The translations under genes were made by a program, and so were the position numbers. From positions 1,482,830 to 1,546,829 of the forward strand of contig NZ_JOMH01000001.1 of the NCBI RefSeq assembly GCF_000711245.1: a stretch of DNA of 64,000 nt, in the 5' to 3' direction. This document shows positions 9,528-19,251 of the stretch, piece after piece. The notes under the pieces were generated by a model. It ran no database searches and was not told the DNA's origin. It saw nothing but the letters and a program-made list of their open reading frames with translations. This DNA comes from Polycyclovorans algicola TG408 (lineage in GTDB: Bacteria; Pseudomonadota; Gammaproteobacteria; Nevskiales; Nevskiaceae). The first letter of the stretch is position 1. Each line of letters opens with the position of its first letter.

Positions 9528-10247
9528 GTGGACAAGCCAGGTTACAAGCAGCACATCTCCAGCGAGTTCAATGCCGAGCTGGAAGGCATCCGTCAGCGTG
9601 TGCTGGCGATGGGCGGCATCGCCGAGCAGCAGTTGACCCTGGCCACCGGCGCGCTGCTGGACCTGGACGCGGTGCGCGGTCGTGAAGCGCTGTCACACGG
9701 CAACAAGGTCAATGCCTTCGAAGTGGTGGTCGATGACGAGTGCGCACGCATTCTCGCTCGCCGCCAGCCCACGGCCGGCGACTTGCGCATGGTCATTTCC
9801 ATCACCCGGGTGGTGCGTGACATCGAGCGAATGGGCGACGAAGCTGAAAAGATCGCGCGCATGGCCATCGAGCTCAGTGAGCAGGAGCAACTGCCGCGTG
9901 AGGTGACAGAGGTCAGCCATCTGGCACGCCACGTCGGGGAATTGATGCGTGATGCGCTCGACGCCCTGGCGCGCGCCGATGTCGATCTGGCGTTGCGCGT
10001 CGCGCAGCAGGATCAGGTCATCGACCGCGAGTATGAATCGGTGTTGCGCGTCTGCATGACCTACATGATGGAAGAGCCGCGCGCCATTCGCCGGGTGATG
10101 AGCATTATCTGGGCCAGCCGCGCGCTGGAACGGATCGGTGACCACGCCAAGAATCTGGCCGAGCACGTCATTTATTCGGTTGAAGGGCGTGATGTGCGCC
10201 ACGTCTCGATTGAGGAAATGCAGCGGGTGATCAACGGCAGCAGCTGA
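9528..10247 (+). CDS. phoU: Phosphate-specific transport system accessory protein PhoU
   Basis: A peripheral regulator that couples the Pst transporter to PhoR and restrains phosphate uptake. The protein is all helical with two PhoU repeats. Metal-binding-type E/D motifs are present (DIERMGDEAEKIA in the first repeat, ALERIGDHAKNLAEH in the second). An upstream GTG at 9477 would add 17 residues, but GAGGG at 9516-9520 sits seven bases before GTG 9528. That start gives the usual N-terminus DKPGYKQHISSEFNAELE. It is last in the pst operon, and ponB begins 39 bases later without a visible terminator. Confidence 0.93.
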   Translation: MDKPGYKQHISSEFNAELEGIRQRVLAMGGIAEQQLTLATGALLDLDAVRGREALSHGNKVNAFEVVVDDECARILARRQPTAGDLRMVISITRVVRDIERMGDEAEKIARMAIELSEQEQLPREVTEVSHLARHVGELMRDALDALARADVDLALRVAQQDQVIDREYESVLRVCMTYMMEEPRAIRRVMSIIWASRALERIGDHAKNLAEHVIYSVEGRDVRHVSIEEMQRVINGSS

Positions 10248-10285
10248 GGCCGGCATCACTGTTCGTCAGCGCCGCCACTGGCCGG

Positions 10286-12676
10286 GTGACTTACCATAGA
10301 CGGATGGCTGCACGTCGCCCCACCCGCAAGAAATCTTCGAAGCCGCCGCTGATGCGCCGCATCACTTGGGCGCTGCTCGCCATGCTGGTTGTGGTCGGCT
10401 GCGTGGGCGCGCTGGTGCTCGCCGCCACACTGATCAGGCTTGACGGCGAAATACGCAGCAAGTTCGCCGGGGCCCGGTGGGCCTTGCCTGCGCAGGTCTA
10501 CGCGGCGCCGTTGGAGCTCTATCCCGGCGCTTATGTCAGCGCCGGCACACTCACCTATGAATTGCGGCGTCTGGGCTATCGCGCGCTCACCCAGCTTGAA
10601 GGCGTCGGCAGCTTCGTCGAGCGCAATGCCCAGCAGGTTGACGTGTACGCGCGCGCCTTCGATTTCTGGGATGGCGCGCAAGACGCCGTGCCGCTGTCGA
10701 TCCGCTTTGCCGATAACCGCGTGGCCAGTGTTTCCCAGGCGCGCAGCGGCGAGCCGGTGACCATCGCCCGCCTCGACCCGATGCTGATCGGCAGCATCTA
10801 CCCGCAGCACGGCGAAGACCGGGTGCTGGTCAAGCTTGATGAAGTGCCCGGCCTGCTGCCCCTGGGCTTGATGGCGGTTGAAGACCGCAGCTTTTACGAG
10901 CACTGGGGCATCAGTCCAAAAGGCATCCTGCGGGCCGGCATCGCCAACCTCAAAGCCGGCTCGGTGGTGCAGGGCGGCAGCACGCTCACCCAGCAGTTGG
11001 TGAAGAATTTTTTTCTCGACCGCAGCCAGACCTGGGCACGCAAGATCAACGAAGCCTTCATGTCGGTGCTGCTCGAGGTCAACTACAGCAAAGGCGAAAT
11101 TCTCGAGGCTTACCTCAACGAAGTGAATCTCGGGCAGGACGGCGGACGTTCGGTTAACGGCTTTGGCCTGGGCGCGCAATTCTTCTTCAACAAGCCGCTG
11201 CCGGAGCTCATGCCGCATGAGATCGCGCTGCTGGTCGGCATCGTCAAAGGCCCGTCGTTTTACAACCCGCGGCGCAACGCCGAGCGCGCGCTTGAGCGCC
11301 GCAATCTGGTGCTTCGGGTTTGGCGCGACGACGAGCTGATCAACGAGGAAACCTACGAAGCGGCGGTCGCCCGGCCGCTGGACCTGGCCGGCAGCGACGG
11401 TCGCGGCGTCGAACGCTACCCGGCCTTTGTTGACTTGGTACGGCGTCAGTTGCAGGCGCAGTACAGCGACGACGACCTGACCCAGGAAGGTTTGCGGGTG
11501 TTCACCACCCTGCGCCCGCAGGCCCAGGAAGCGCTGGAGCGCCAGGTGATCAAGCGGCTGCCCGAGATTGAAAAGGCCCGCAAGCTCGACGACCAGTCGC
11601 TGGAAGTCGCCGGGGTGGTCACCAACGTTGAGGGCGGTGAAGTGCTGGCACTGGTCGGGGGCCGCAATGTGCGCTTTCCCGGCTTCAACCGTGCACTGGA
11701 CGCGAAGCGGCAGATTGGTTCGCTGGTCAAGCCGTTCATTTTTCAGACCGCCTTGTCGCGGCCCGATCGCTATCACCTTTACACCTGGCTGCCGGATCAG
11801 CCGGTCGAAGTGAAGATGGCCCACGGCCCGGTCTGGAAGCCGCAGAACTACGACCGCAAGTTTCATGGTGACCAGCCACTCTTTAATGTGCTGGCGCAGT
11901 CGTACAACCTGCCGTCGGTCCATGTCGGGCTCGACGTCGGCCCGGCGGAAGTGCTCAAAACCCTGAAAAGTGCCGGCTACAGCGGTGGCGCACAGCCGCT
12001 GCCCTCGATCCTGCTGGGCGCCATCTCGATTGCTCCGTTCGAGGTCGCGCAGATGTACGCCACGCTTGCTGCCGGGGGCTATCAGGTGCCGCTGTCAGCC
12101 ATCCGCGAGGTGTTGACGGCCGATGGCGAGCCGCTGTCACGCTTCCCGTTGCGGGTGCGGCAGGCGCTGCCCGAGGCGCCGACCTATCTCACCAACTGGG
12201 CGTTGGAGCAGGTCATGCTCATGGGCACCGGGCGCGCCGCCTATCAGCAGGTTGATCGCAGTCTGTCGCTGGCCGGCAAGACCGGCACCACCGATGACTA
12301 CCGCGACGCCTGGTTTGCCGGCTTCGGCGGCGACACGGTGGCGGTGGTCTGGGTCGGGCGTGACGACAACAAGTCGCACCGCCTGACCGGCACCAGCGGC
12401 GCGCTGCCGCTATGGGCCGGCTTGATGCACGACCTGGATGTGCAACCGCGCGAGCCGCTGATGCCGGCCGACGTGCAATCGGTGCTCATCGACTCGCAAA
12501 CCGGGCTTCGCGCCGACCAGGGCTGTCAGGCCCCGGTGGCGGTGCCTTACCTGCGTGGCCACATCGAGACGCTCGCCTGGGCGCCGTGTTCGGAGGCTGC
12601 GCGTCCGCAGGTCGATTCGCCGGTGGACTGGTTCCTCAACATCTTCCAGGGCGGTCAGCCGCAACCCACGCGGTAA
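10286..12676 (+). CDS. mrcB: Penicillin-binding protein 1B (bifunctional transglycosylase/transpeptidase)
   Basis: A class A penicillin-binding protein that polymerises and cross-links peptidoglycan. A short basic cytoplasmic tail and one membrane helix (about residues 28-52) are followed by a UB2H-like segment. The GT51 domain carries EDRSFYEHWGI and GGSTLTQQLVKNFFL. The transpeptidase has the SxxK serine in GSLVKPF, the SYN motif and KTGTT. At 796 residues it is typical of PBP1B. GTG at 10286 and ATG at 10304 are both possible starts; neither has a strong ribosome site. Confidence 0.93.
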   Translation: MTYHRRMAARRPTRKKSSKPPLMRRITWALLAMLVVVGCVGALVLAATLIRLDGEIRSKFAGARWALPAQVYAAPLELYPGAYVSAGTLTYELRRLGYRALTQLEGVGSFVERNAQQVDVYARAFDFWDGAQDAVPLSIRFADNRVASVSQARSGEPVTIARLDPMLIGSIYPQHGEDRVLVKLDEVPGLLPLGLMAVEDRSFYEHWGISPKGILRAGIANLKAGSVVQGGSTLTQQLVKNFFLDRSQTWARKINEAFMSVLLEVNYSKGEILEAYLNEVNLGQDGGRSVNGFGLGAQFFFNKPLPELMPHEIALLVGIVKGPSFYNPRRNAERALERRNLVLRVWRDDELINEETYEAAVARPLDLAGSDGRGVERYPAFVDLVRRQLQAQYSDDDLTQEGLRVFTTLRPQAQEALERQVIKRLPEIEKARKLDDQSLEVAGVVTNVEGGEVLALVGGRNVRFPGFNRALDAKRQIGSLVKPFIFQTALSRPDRYHLYTWLPDQPVEVKMAHGPVWKPQNYDRKFHGDQPLFNVLAQSYNLPSVHVGLDVGPAEVLKTLKSAGYSGGAQPLPSILLGAISIAPFEVAQMYATLAAGGYQVPLSAIREVLTADGEPLSRFPLRVRQALPEAPTYLTNWALEQVMLMGTGRAAYQQVDRSLSLAGKTGTTDDYRDAWFAGFGGDTVAVVWVGRDDNKSHRLTGTSGALPLWAGLMHDLDVQPREPLMPADVQSVLIDSQTGLRADQGCQAPVAVPYLRGHIETLAWAPCSEAARPQVDSPVDWFLNIFQGGQPQPTR

Positions 12677-12758
12677 TCGCGTCACCTGCATTGCGTTCAG
12701 TCTCCGGCGAGGCGTGGCCGGTACACTCCGCGTTTATTTCGGGTGAGGTTGTGAGCGG

Positions 12759-13355
12759 ATGAAGCAGCGCATCAAAGTGGTGGCGGGCGGTTTGATCCTA
12801 GCGGCGCTGGTCGCCGCCTGTCAGACGCCCCAAGTGGGTGAGCGCACCCGCTGGCCGCCGGTTGACGAGCAGGACACGCGGCCCACCCCGACACCCACCG
12901 ATGAGCCGACGCCTGATCGAACGCCGCGTCCGGTGTCGCCGGGTTCGACCGCGCCGGTCGAGCTGGACCCTGACGAATCGCTCCCCAAATGGCCCAAGTC
13001 GGCCGAAGACGTCAGCGGCCCGGCGGTCGTTGCGCTGCTCGAGCAGGCGCGTGAAGCCCGGGCCGAGGGGCGCGCCGACGTCGCGGCCGCGCATCTGGAG
13101 CGCGCCACCCGTTTCGAGTCACGCAATGGCTTTGTCTGGGCCGAACTGGCGGCGGTCTACATCGACAAGGGCGACTACGATCAGGCCGAGGCCATTGCTC
13201 TGCGCGCCAACAGCCTGGCGCGCGGCAATCCGTATATCGAGGCGGCCAACTGGGACGTGATCGCCGCTGCTCGAAGCGCCCGCGGTCAGGCGCAGGCCAG
13301 CATGGAAGCGAGTGCCCGCGCCGAATCACTGCGCCGCGAGCTGCCACGCGAGTGA
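12759..13355 (+). CDS. Putative lipoprotein with TPR-like helices
   Basis: The N-terminus is a lipoprotein signal (GGLILAALVAAC, cysteine near residue 21). It is followed by a proline/threonine-rich linker and a C-terminal helical region from about residue 90 that reads like two to three tetratricopeptide units (WAELAAVYIDKGDYDQAEAI). It is probably anchored to a membrane facing the periplasm. It starts 82 bases after the PBP1B gene and overlaps the next gene by four bases. That position would suit an accessory factor for PBP1B, but this is inference. GAGG lies about 12 bases before the ATG. Confidence 0.7.
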   Translation: MKQRIKVVAGGLILAALVAACQTPQVGERTRWPPVDEQDTRPTPTPTDEPTPDRTPRPVSPGSTAPVELDPDESLPKWPKSAEDVSGPAVVALLEQAREARAEGRADVAAAHLERATRFESRNGFVWAELAAVYIDKGDYDQAEAIALRANSLARGNPYIEAANWDVIAAARSARGQAQASMEASARAESLRRELPRE

Positions 13356-15268
13356 GCATCGCGCAGGACTGGCTCGGCGCCGGCGGTTTGCTGAGTCAAC
13401 GGCTCGTCGACTTTCAGCCCCGCGTTGAACAATTGCAGATGGCCGAGGCCGTCGAAGCGGCGCTGGCCGACGATGCCACCCTGATCGTCGAGGCCGGCAC
13501 CGGCACCGGCAAGACGTTCGCGTATCTGGCGCCAGCACTGGCCTCAGGCAAACGGGTGCTGATTTCCACCGGTACCAAGGCCTTGCAGGATCAGTTGTTT
13601 CGGCGTGACCTGCCGCAATTGCTCAGCGGCGCCGGCGTGCCGCTGAAAATTGCCCTGCTCAAGGGGCGCGCCAACTACCTGTGTCTGTATCGCATGGACC
13701 GCGCCCGCTCGCTGCCCTCGGTTCAGGGCAACCCGGCGCTGCAGCAGGCGGTGATTGCGGTCGAGGTCTTCGCCCGGCACAGCGAGGACGGCGACCTGGC
13801 CCCGCTGGAAGCGCAGTTGGAACGCCACCCTGCGCTGCGACCGCAGATCACCTCCACCGCCGAGAACTGCCTGGGCAGCGAATGCCCGGTGTTCAACGAT
13901 TGCCATGTTGCCAAGGCACGGCGCAAGGCCATCGCCGCACAGATGGTGGTGGTCAATCACCACGTCCTGTTTTCGGATTACGTGATTCGTCAGGATGGCT
14001 TCGGCCAACTGCTGGGCAGCGTCGATGCGGTGATCATCGACGAGGCGCATCAACTGCCGGCGCTGGCGGCACAGTTCTTCGGGGTGCGCGTGTCGTCGCG
14101 TCAGTGGCGCGAGTTGGCACGTGACAGTCGCGACGCGGCGCGTGAGGTCGGCGACCTGCCCGAGCTTGAACAACTTGCCGAGACCCTTGCGCAGGCCCCC
14201 GCCGCGCTGGACGAGGTGTTCGCGCAGCTCGGTTCGCAGCGCCGCACCCTGGCACAGTTTCTGGCGCTACCCGACGCACCCGAGGCGCTGGACACGGTTC
14301 GTGCCGGCGTGAACGCCATCTTCGAGGCGCTGCGGCCGCTGGAAGAACGCAGTGCCGAGTTTGCTGCGCTCACCGCGCGGGCGCTCGACCAGCAGGAGCG
14401 ACTGCAGCAGCTTTTCGACGAACCCGAGGGCGAACAGGTGCGGTGGGTCGAACCCGCTGAGCGTGGCGGCAGCCTCTACGCCACGCCGTTGTCGGTCAGC
14501 GACGGATTCCGGCAGATGGTCGGCACGTACCCCGGCGCATGGATTCTGACCTCGGCGACGCTCACGGCCGGGCTGCGTTTCGATCATTACGTCGCGCAGA
14601 TGGGCCTGGAAGCTGCGCGGACCCTGGCGCTGGGTTCGCCATTCGACTTTGCGACGCAGGCCCGGCTGTGGATTCCCCGCAGCCTGCCGCAACCCAACGA
14701 TCCGCAGCACAGCCTGCGGGTGGCGCAGTTGGCGGCCAGTTTGTCGGGCGTCACCGAAGGCGGCCTGTTGGTGCTGTGCACCAGTCACCGCGCGCTGCGA
14801 GAAATCAGCGACCACCTGCGCAAGCAGGCGTCGCAGCGTGTGCTGCGCCAGGGCGACGCCGGCAAGGCGGAACTGTTGGCTGAATTTGCCGCCGACGGCC
14901 ATGCCATTCTGGTCGCCACACAGAGCTTCTGGGAGGGCGTTGACGTGCGTGGCCGGGCCTTGCGGGTGCTGATGATTGACCGGATGCCGTTTGCGCCGCC
15001 CGGCGATCCCGTTGCCGACGCACGGGCGCAGGCGCTCAAGGCGCGCGGCGAGCACCCGTTCCGCGCCATGGCGTTGCCGGAAGCCATTCTGCAACTCCGC
15101 CAGGGCGCCGGTCGGCTGATCCGCGACCCTGCCGATCGCGGGCTGCTGGTGATCTGCGATCCGCGTCTGCAAAGCCAGTCGTACGGGCGACTGGTACGGG
15201 CCAGCCTGCCGCAGATGCCCGAATGCGCTGATGAGGCCGGGGCCATGGCCTGGGCGCAACAGTTGTGA
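13352..15268 (+). CDS. yoaA: ATP-dependent DNA helicase of the DinG/YoaA family
   Basis: A superfamily 2 iron-sulphur helicase. It has Walker A EAGTGTGKT near residue 50, four cysteines of the 4Fe-4S domain between about residues 110 and 190 (LCLYR, then NCLGSECPVFNDC), a DEAH box in VIIDEAHQLPAL, and C-terminal motifs V/VI (QGAGRLIRD). At 638 residues it fits YoaA, which works in replication fork repair with HolC. The GTG start overlaps the preceding stop (GTGA), so translation is probably coupled. Confidence 0.85.
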   Translation: MSIAQDWLGAGGLLSQRLVDFQPRVEQLQMAEAVEAALADDATLIVEAGTGTGKTFAYLAPALASGKRVLISTGTKALQDQLFRRDLPQLLSGAGVPLKIALLKGRANYLCLYRMDRARSLPSVQGNPALQQAVIAVEVFARHSEDGDLAPLEAQLERHPALRPQITSTAENCLGSECPVFNDCHVAKARRKAIAAQMVVVNHHVLFSDYVIRQDGFGQLLGSVDAVIIDEAHQLPALAAQFFGVRVSSRQWRELARDSRDAAREVGDLPELEQLAETLAQAPAALDEVFAQLGSQRRTLAQFLALPDAPEALDTVRAGVNAIFEALRPLEERSAEFAALTARALDQQERLQQLFDEPEGEQVRWVEPAERGGSLYATPLSVSDGFRQMVGTYPGAWILTSATLTAGLRFDHYVAQMGLEAARTLALGSPFDFATQARLWIPRSLPQPNDPQHSLRVAQLAASLSGVTEGGLLVLCTSHRALREISDHLRKQASQRVLRQGDAGKAELLAEFAADGHAILVATQSFWEGVDVRGRALRVLMIDRMPFAPPGDPVADARAQALKARGEHPFRAMALPEAILQLRQGAGRLIRDPADRGLLVICDPRLQSQSYGRLVRASLPQMPECADEAGAMAWAQQL

Positions 15269-15975
15269 AACTGCTGGCGCTCGACACCGCCACCGAGGCC
15301 TGCTCGGTCGCACTGCAGGTGGGCGACGCGGTGACGGCGCGTCATGTGGTCGCCGGACGCTCGCACACGCAGATCCTGCCGCGACAGGTTGCCGAGGTGC
15401 TGGCGGATGCCGGGCTGTCGGTCGCCGAGCTTGATGGCGTGATCTGCGGCATCGGCCCTGGCAGCTTTGCCGGGCTGCGCATCGGCTTGTCGTACGCCAA
15501 AGGTCTGGCCATGGTCGCTGACCTGCCGACTGTGGGCGTCAGTTCGCTGCAGATGCTGGCCGGGCCGACGACCCGCGCTGACCGCGTGCTGACCGTCATT
15601 GATGCACGCCTGTCGGCGGTTTATGCCGCCGCTTGGCAGCGCGACGCGCACGGTCACTGGCAGGTCGTCATGGCGCCCATTCTGTGTGCGCCGGAAGCTT
15701 TGCCGGCGGCCCCCGATCCGGCGCTGATCTGGCAGGCGCGCGGCTCCGGTTTTGCGGCATATCGCGAGGCGCTGGTCAGTGCCTGGGGCGCGCCAATCTC
15801 ATCCGTCGACGATGCGGCCCTGCCGAATGCGCAGCAGGCGCTGGCCATTGGCCGCGCCATGCTGGCGCGCGGCGAGGGGGTTGATGCCGCTCGATTGCAG
15901 CCCTTGTACCTGCGCAACAAGGTGGCGCTTACCCGGCTCGAGCAGCAGGCCCTGCGCGCCCCACGAGGGGTCTGA
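15265..15975 (+). CDS. tsaB: tRNA threonylcarbamoyladenosine biosynthesis protein TsaB
   Basis: A subunit of the TsaBDE complex that makes t6A37 in ANN-decoding tRNAs. The N-terminus LLALDTATEACSVAL and the GPGSFAGLRIGLSYAKG segment near residue 70 are typical of TsaB, which has an ASKHA fold without catalytic activity of its own. Its length is 236 residues. The GTG start overlaps the stop of the helicase gene (GTGA). A yoaA-tsaB neighbourhood is common in gammaproteobacteria. Confidence 0.9.
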   Translation: MKLLALDTATEACSVALQVGDAVTARHVVAGRSHTQILPRQVAEVLADAGLSVAELDGVICGIGPGSFAGLRIGLSYAKGLAMVADLPTVGVSSLQMLAGPTTRADRVLTVIDARLSAVYAAAWQRDAHGHWQVVMAPILCAPEALPAAPDPALIWQARGSGFAAYREALVSAWGAPISSVDDAALPNAQQALAIGRAMLARGEGVDAARLQPLYLRNKVALTRLEQQALRAPRGV

Positions 15976-15995
15976 ATTGAGGGATACTCCGCGCT

Positions 15996-16099
<104 letters not shown>

Positions 16100-16123
16100 T
16101 TCTCATCCCCAGGATTCGACGCC

Positions 16124-17866
16124 ATGAGCTATCTCGCACTGGCACGCAAATGGCGGCCCCGGCAGTTCGACGATGTGGTCGGGCAGGGCCCGGTGGTGCA
16201 GGCGCTGCGCCACGCGCTGGACCACGACCGCTTGCACCCCGCCATCCTGTTGACCGGCACCCGTGGCGTGGGCAAGACGACTTTGGCGCGCATTCTCGCC
16301 AAAGGCCTGAATTGCAGTGAAGGTGTGTCCGGTACGCCGTGCGGCGTGTGTGACAGTTGCCGTGAAATCGACGAGGGCCGCGCGGTCGACATGCTCGAAA
16401 TCGACGCGGCCAGCCATACCGGCGTCGAAAACATTCGCGAAGTGATCGAGAACGCGCAGTATTCGCCGGCGCGCAGTCGATACAAGGTCTACCTGATTGA
16501 CGAAGTGCACATGCTCAGCAAAGGCGCCTTCAACGCGCTGCTGAAGACGCTGGAAGAGCCGCCGCCGCACGTCAAATTCATACTCGCCACCACCGACCCA
16601 CAGAAGCTGCCGGTGACGATCTTGTCGCGCTGCCTGCAGTTCGGTTTACGGCGCATGACCGTGGCGCTGATCCAGGCGCAACTGCTGCAGTTGGCCACCG
16701 CCGAAAACGTCACCACCGAAACCGGCGCCTTGCGCGCCATCGCCCGTGCGGCCGATGGTTCGATGCGCGATGCGCTGTCGCTGCTGGACCAGACCATTGC
16801 CTTTGCCAGTGGCGGCGCGGTGACCGAGGATGCGGTCGATACCCTGATCGGTCACGTCGGCCGCAGCGCGCTGTGGCCGGTGCTCGACGCGCTGTTGGCC
16901 GATGACCGTCCCGGCGTTGCCGCGCAGTTTGGCCGGCTCGAAGCGCTGTCACCCGACTACGCGGCGCTGGCCGACGAACTGGTGGCCGTGCTGCAGCGGC
17001 TGGCGGTGGTGCAACTGTTGCCGGATGCGCGCAACGAAGCCGACGAAGCCGAGCTGCTGGCGCTATGTGAGCGTGTTCACCCCGAGCAGATACAGGTGCT
17101 TTACCAGATCGCCGTCAACGGGCGTCGCGACCTGCAATGGGCCCCCGAGCCACGGCTGGGTTTCGAGATGATTCTGCTGCGCATGCTGGCCTTTCAGTTG
17201 GACGATGCGCCGCCTGCGGCCGGACCATCGTCGCCCGGTGGATCGCGCAACGGCAGCAACGGCGCAGGGACAATCGACCATGGCGAGGCTGCCGGTCCGG
17301 GTCCTAGTGCAGCGTCATCTAAGGCCCTGGCGGCCGCGCCACCGCCGGCAGCGCCTCAGGTTGCCGAGCCAGAGCCCAAACCCAACCCCGGTCCGGCCCT
17401 GCACGCGGCGCCGCCGGTCGAAGGGCCTGCCGTTCAGTTGCCTGACACACCGGTTTCGGATGGCGTGCTGGCGCAACGCTGGCGGTTGCTGGTCGAGCGC
17501 TTGCCGGTGGACGCTTTCGTCAAAGGGCTGGCGCGCAACAGTGTGCTGCGCGAACAGACAGCGACCGACTGGCGGCTGGAACTGACCCCCAGCGCCCAGT
17601 ACTTGCTGAAGGCCGATCGGCTGGAGGCGCTGCAAACCGCCGTCGCCGATACCTTGGGCGCACCGCGACGCTTGAGCATCACGGTGGCCGCTGGCGAGCT
17701 GGATGACGTGCCGGCGCAGCTGGACGCCGCCGATGCCCATGCCCGTCAGGCCGAGGCTGAGGCGGCCGTCACGCGCGACCCGGTTGTTGCCAGCTTTGTC
17801 CAACAGTTCGGTGCGCGCGTGCGTCCGGGCTCGATTCAGCCGCCGGCATCGCCGAGCGTGCATTAG
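16124..17866 (+). CDS. dnaX: DNA polymerase III subunits gamma/tau
   Basis: The clamp-loader ATPase of the replicative polymerase. It has Walker A GTRGVGKTT near residue 45, zinc-binding cysteines in NCSEG, PCGVCDSC, Walker B LIDEVHML and the SRC sensor motif SRCLQFGLRR. A proline/alanine-rich linker (about residues 365-445) separates the AAA+ part from the tau-specific C-terminal domain. The length of 580 residues is that of a tau form. I saw no clear slippery site of the A-AAA-AAG type for making gamma. The ATG at 16124 is only 25 bases after the 4.5S RNA. Confidence 0.93.
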   Translation: MSYLALARKWRPRQFDDVVGQGPVVQALRHALDHDRLHPAILLTGTRGVGKTTLARILAKGLNCSEGVSGTPCGVCDSCREIDEGRAVDMLEIDAASHTGVENIREVIENAQYSPARSRYKVYLIDEVHMLSKGAFNALLKTLEEPPPHVKFILATTDPQKLPVTILSRCLQFGLRRMTVALIQAQLLQLATAENVTTETGALRAIARAADGSMRDALSLLDQTIAFASGGAVTEDAVDTLIGHVGRSALWPVLDALLADDRPGVAAQFGRLEALSPDYAALADELVAVLQRLAVVQLLPDARNEADEAELLALCERVHPEQIQVLYQIAVNGRRDLQWAPEPRLGFEMILLRMLAFQLDDAPPAAGPSSPGGSRNGSNGAGTIDHGEAAGPGPSAASSKALAAAPPPAAPQVAEPEPKPNPGPALHAAPPVEGPAVQLPDTPVSDGVLAQRWRLLVERLPVDAFVKGLARNSVLREQTATDWRLELTPSAQYLLKADRLEALQTAVADTLGAPRRLSITVAAGELDDVPAQLDAADAHARQAEAEAAVTRDPVVASFVQQFGARVRPGSIQPPASPSVH

Positions 17867-17887
17867 CCATTTTTCAGGAGACGCAAG

Positions 17888-18211
17888 ATGAAAGGCGCAC
17901 TTGGCCAGATGATGCGGCAGGCCCAGCAGATGCAGGAAAATCTCAAGAAGGCACAGGACGAGGTTGCGCGTCTTGAAGTGACAGGCGAGTCCGGTGCCGG
18001 CCTGGTCAAGGTCAGCTTGACCGGCAAGTATCAGGCGCGACGCGTCGAGATTTCGCCCGACGCGCTGCAGGAAGACAAGGAATTTCTCGAAGACCTGATT
18101 GCGGCCGCCATTAACGATGCCAGCCAGAAAGTTGAAGCGGCGGTCGCGCAGAAAATGGCCAGCGTCACCGGCGGCATGAACCTGCCGCCCGGCCTGAACC
18201 TGGGCATGTGA
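17888..18211 (+). CDS. ybaB: YbaB/EbfC-family nucleoid-associated protein
   Basis: A 107-residue dimeric DNA-binding protein. The N-terminus [20 protein letters not shown] forms the first helix. The central strand-rich part contains the typical [10 protein letters not shown], and the C-terminus is glycine/proline-rich. CAGGAG precedes the ATG. The order dnaX-ybaB-recR is strongly conserved in gammaproteobacteria and supports a single operon. Confidence 0.93.
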   Translation: MKGALGQMMRQAQQMQENLKKAQDEVARLEVTGESGAGLVKVSLTGKYQARRVEISPDALQEDKEFLEDLIAAAINDASQKVEAAVAQKMASVTGGMNLPPGLNLGM

Positions 18212-18227
18212 TTCCGCGCCTGCCCCG

Positions 18228-18836
18228 ATGAGTTATTCCCCCCGCTTGATGCAATTGATTGACGCCTTGCGGCGTCTGCCCGGCGTGGGTCCCAAGTCGG
18301 CGCAGCGGATGGCGTTTCATTTGCTGACCCGCGACCGTGGCGGTGCCGAGGCGCTGGTCAACACCCTGGGCGGGGCGCTGACCGGCATCGGCCGCTGCGA
18401 GTCGTCGCGGATGCTGTGCGAAGGCGAGTGCGGCCTGTGTCATGAACGCCGTGCGGCCACGGGCCAGCTGTGCGTGGTCGAGCAGCCATCCGACCTGATG
18501 GCGGTCGAGCGCAGCACCGACTTTCGTGGCCGCTATTTCGTGCTGATGGGGCATTTATCGCCGCTGGACGGCATCGGTCCCGATGAACTTGGCTTCGACC
18601 GCCTTGAGGTGCTGCTGCGCGAAGGCTGGGTGCGCGAGGTGATCCTGGCGCTCAACCCGTCGGTCGAGGCCGAAGCCACTGCGCACCTGATCGAGCAGAT
18701 GGCCAAGGCGGCGGGGGCCACCGTGACCCGCATTGCCCAGGGCGTGCCCATGGGCGGCGAGATCGAATACGTTGACGGCGGCACGCTGGCCCACGCTTTC
18801 TTGCGTCGGCAGGGCAGCCCACAGCCAGAAAGCTAG
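18228..18836 (+). CDS. recR: Recombination mediator protein RecR
   Basis: Acts with RecF/RecO to load RecA on gapped DNA. It has the helix-hairpin-helix start LPGVGPKSAQRMAFHLL, a four-cysteine zinc finger (about residues 57-72, spacing C..C..C..C in CESSRMLCEGECGLC) and a Toprim domain with the acidic residues of EATAHLIEQ. At 202 residues it is full length. It ends tail-to-tail with the next gene, sharing three to four bases. Confidence 0.94.
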   Translation: MSYSPRLMQLIDALRRLPGVGPKSAQRMAFHLLTRDRGGAEALVNTLGGALTGIGRCESSRMLCEGECGLCHERRAATGQLCVVEQPSDLMAVERSTDFRGRYFVLMGHLSPLDGIGPDELGFDRLEVLLREGWVREVILALNPSVEAEATAHLIEQMAKAAGATVTRIAQGVPMGGEIEYVDGGTLAHAFLRRQGSPQPES

Positions 18837-19171
18837 TCAGGAAGCAGTCCGTCGACTTTGGCGGCACAGATGAAGTCGTTTTCGGTCAGGCCCTTGACCG
18901 CGTGGGTCCAGAAGGTGACGGTCGCCCGGTTGTAGCCAAATTCGATGTCGGGGTGGTGATCTTCGGTGTGAGCGATCCATGCCACCGCGCTGACAAAGGC
19001 GTGGGTGCGCCAGTAATCGCTGAAATCGAAACCGGCGCTCAGGCGCTCGCCTTTGTGGGTCAGTTTCCAGCGGGCGTCGAGGGATTTCTGCAGACGGGTG
19101 GCGGCGGCCAGATCCAGCGGCGGGATGCCGCCTTCGCACGGAACGCAGCGGCGGGATTTGAGGTCGGTCAT
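18833..19171 (-). CDS. phhB: Pterin-4a-carbinolamine dehydratase
   Basis: A small enzyme of about 112 residues that recycles the 4a-hydroxy-tetrahydropterin made by aromatic amino acid hydroxylases. The family signature is present as [18 protein letters not shown], with the catalytic histidines and conserved aspartate, followed by [16 protein letters not shown]. Two ATGs are close (19177 and 19171). GAGAG is immediately before the first and six bases before the second, so 19171 is preferred. It converges on recR. Confidence 0.88.
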   Translation of the reverse strand: MTDLKSRRCVPCEGGIPPLDLAAATRLQKSLDARWKLTHKGERLSAGFDFSDYWRTHAFVSAVAWIAHTEDHHPDIEFGYNRATVTFWTHAVKGLTENDFICAAKVDGLLPD

Positions 19172-19251
19172 GGGCATCTCTCATGTCGGGGGGATGTGCC
19201 GGGGCGCGATCCCTACAATGTGGACCCATCGTAATCGCCCGTGGAGTTTGC

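Noticed and set aside
10256-11923. Long minus-strand frame of 555 codons
   Set aside because: It is the shadow of ponB in a GC-rich gene; composition is arginine/histidine-rich and no family feature appears.
16124-17866. Programmed frameshift producing gamma in dnaX
   Set aside because: No A-rich slippery heptamer with a following hairpin was seen in the linker region.
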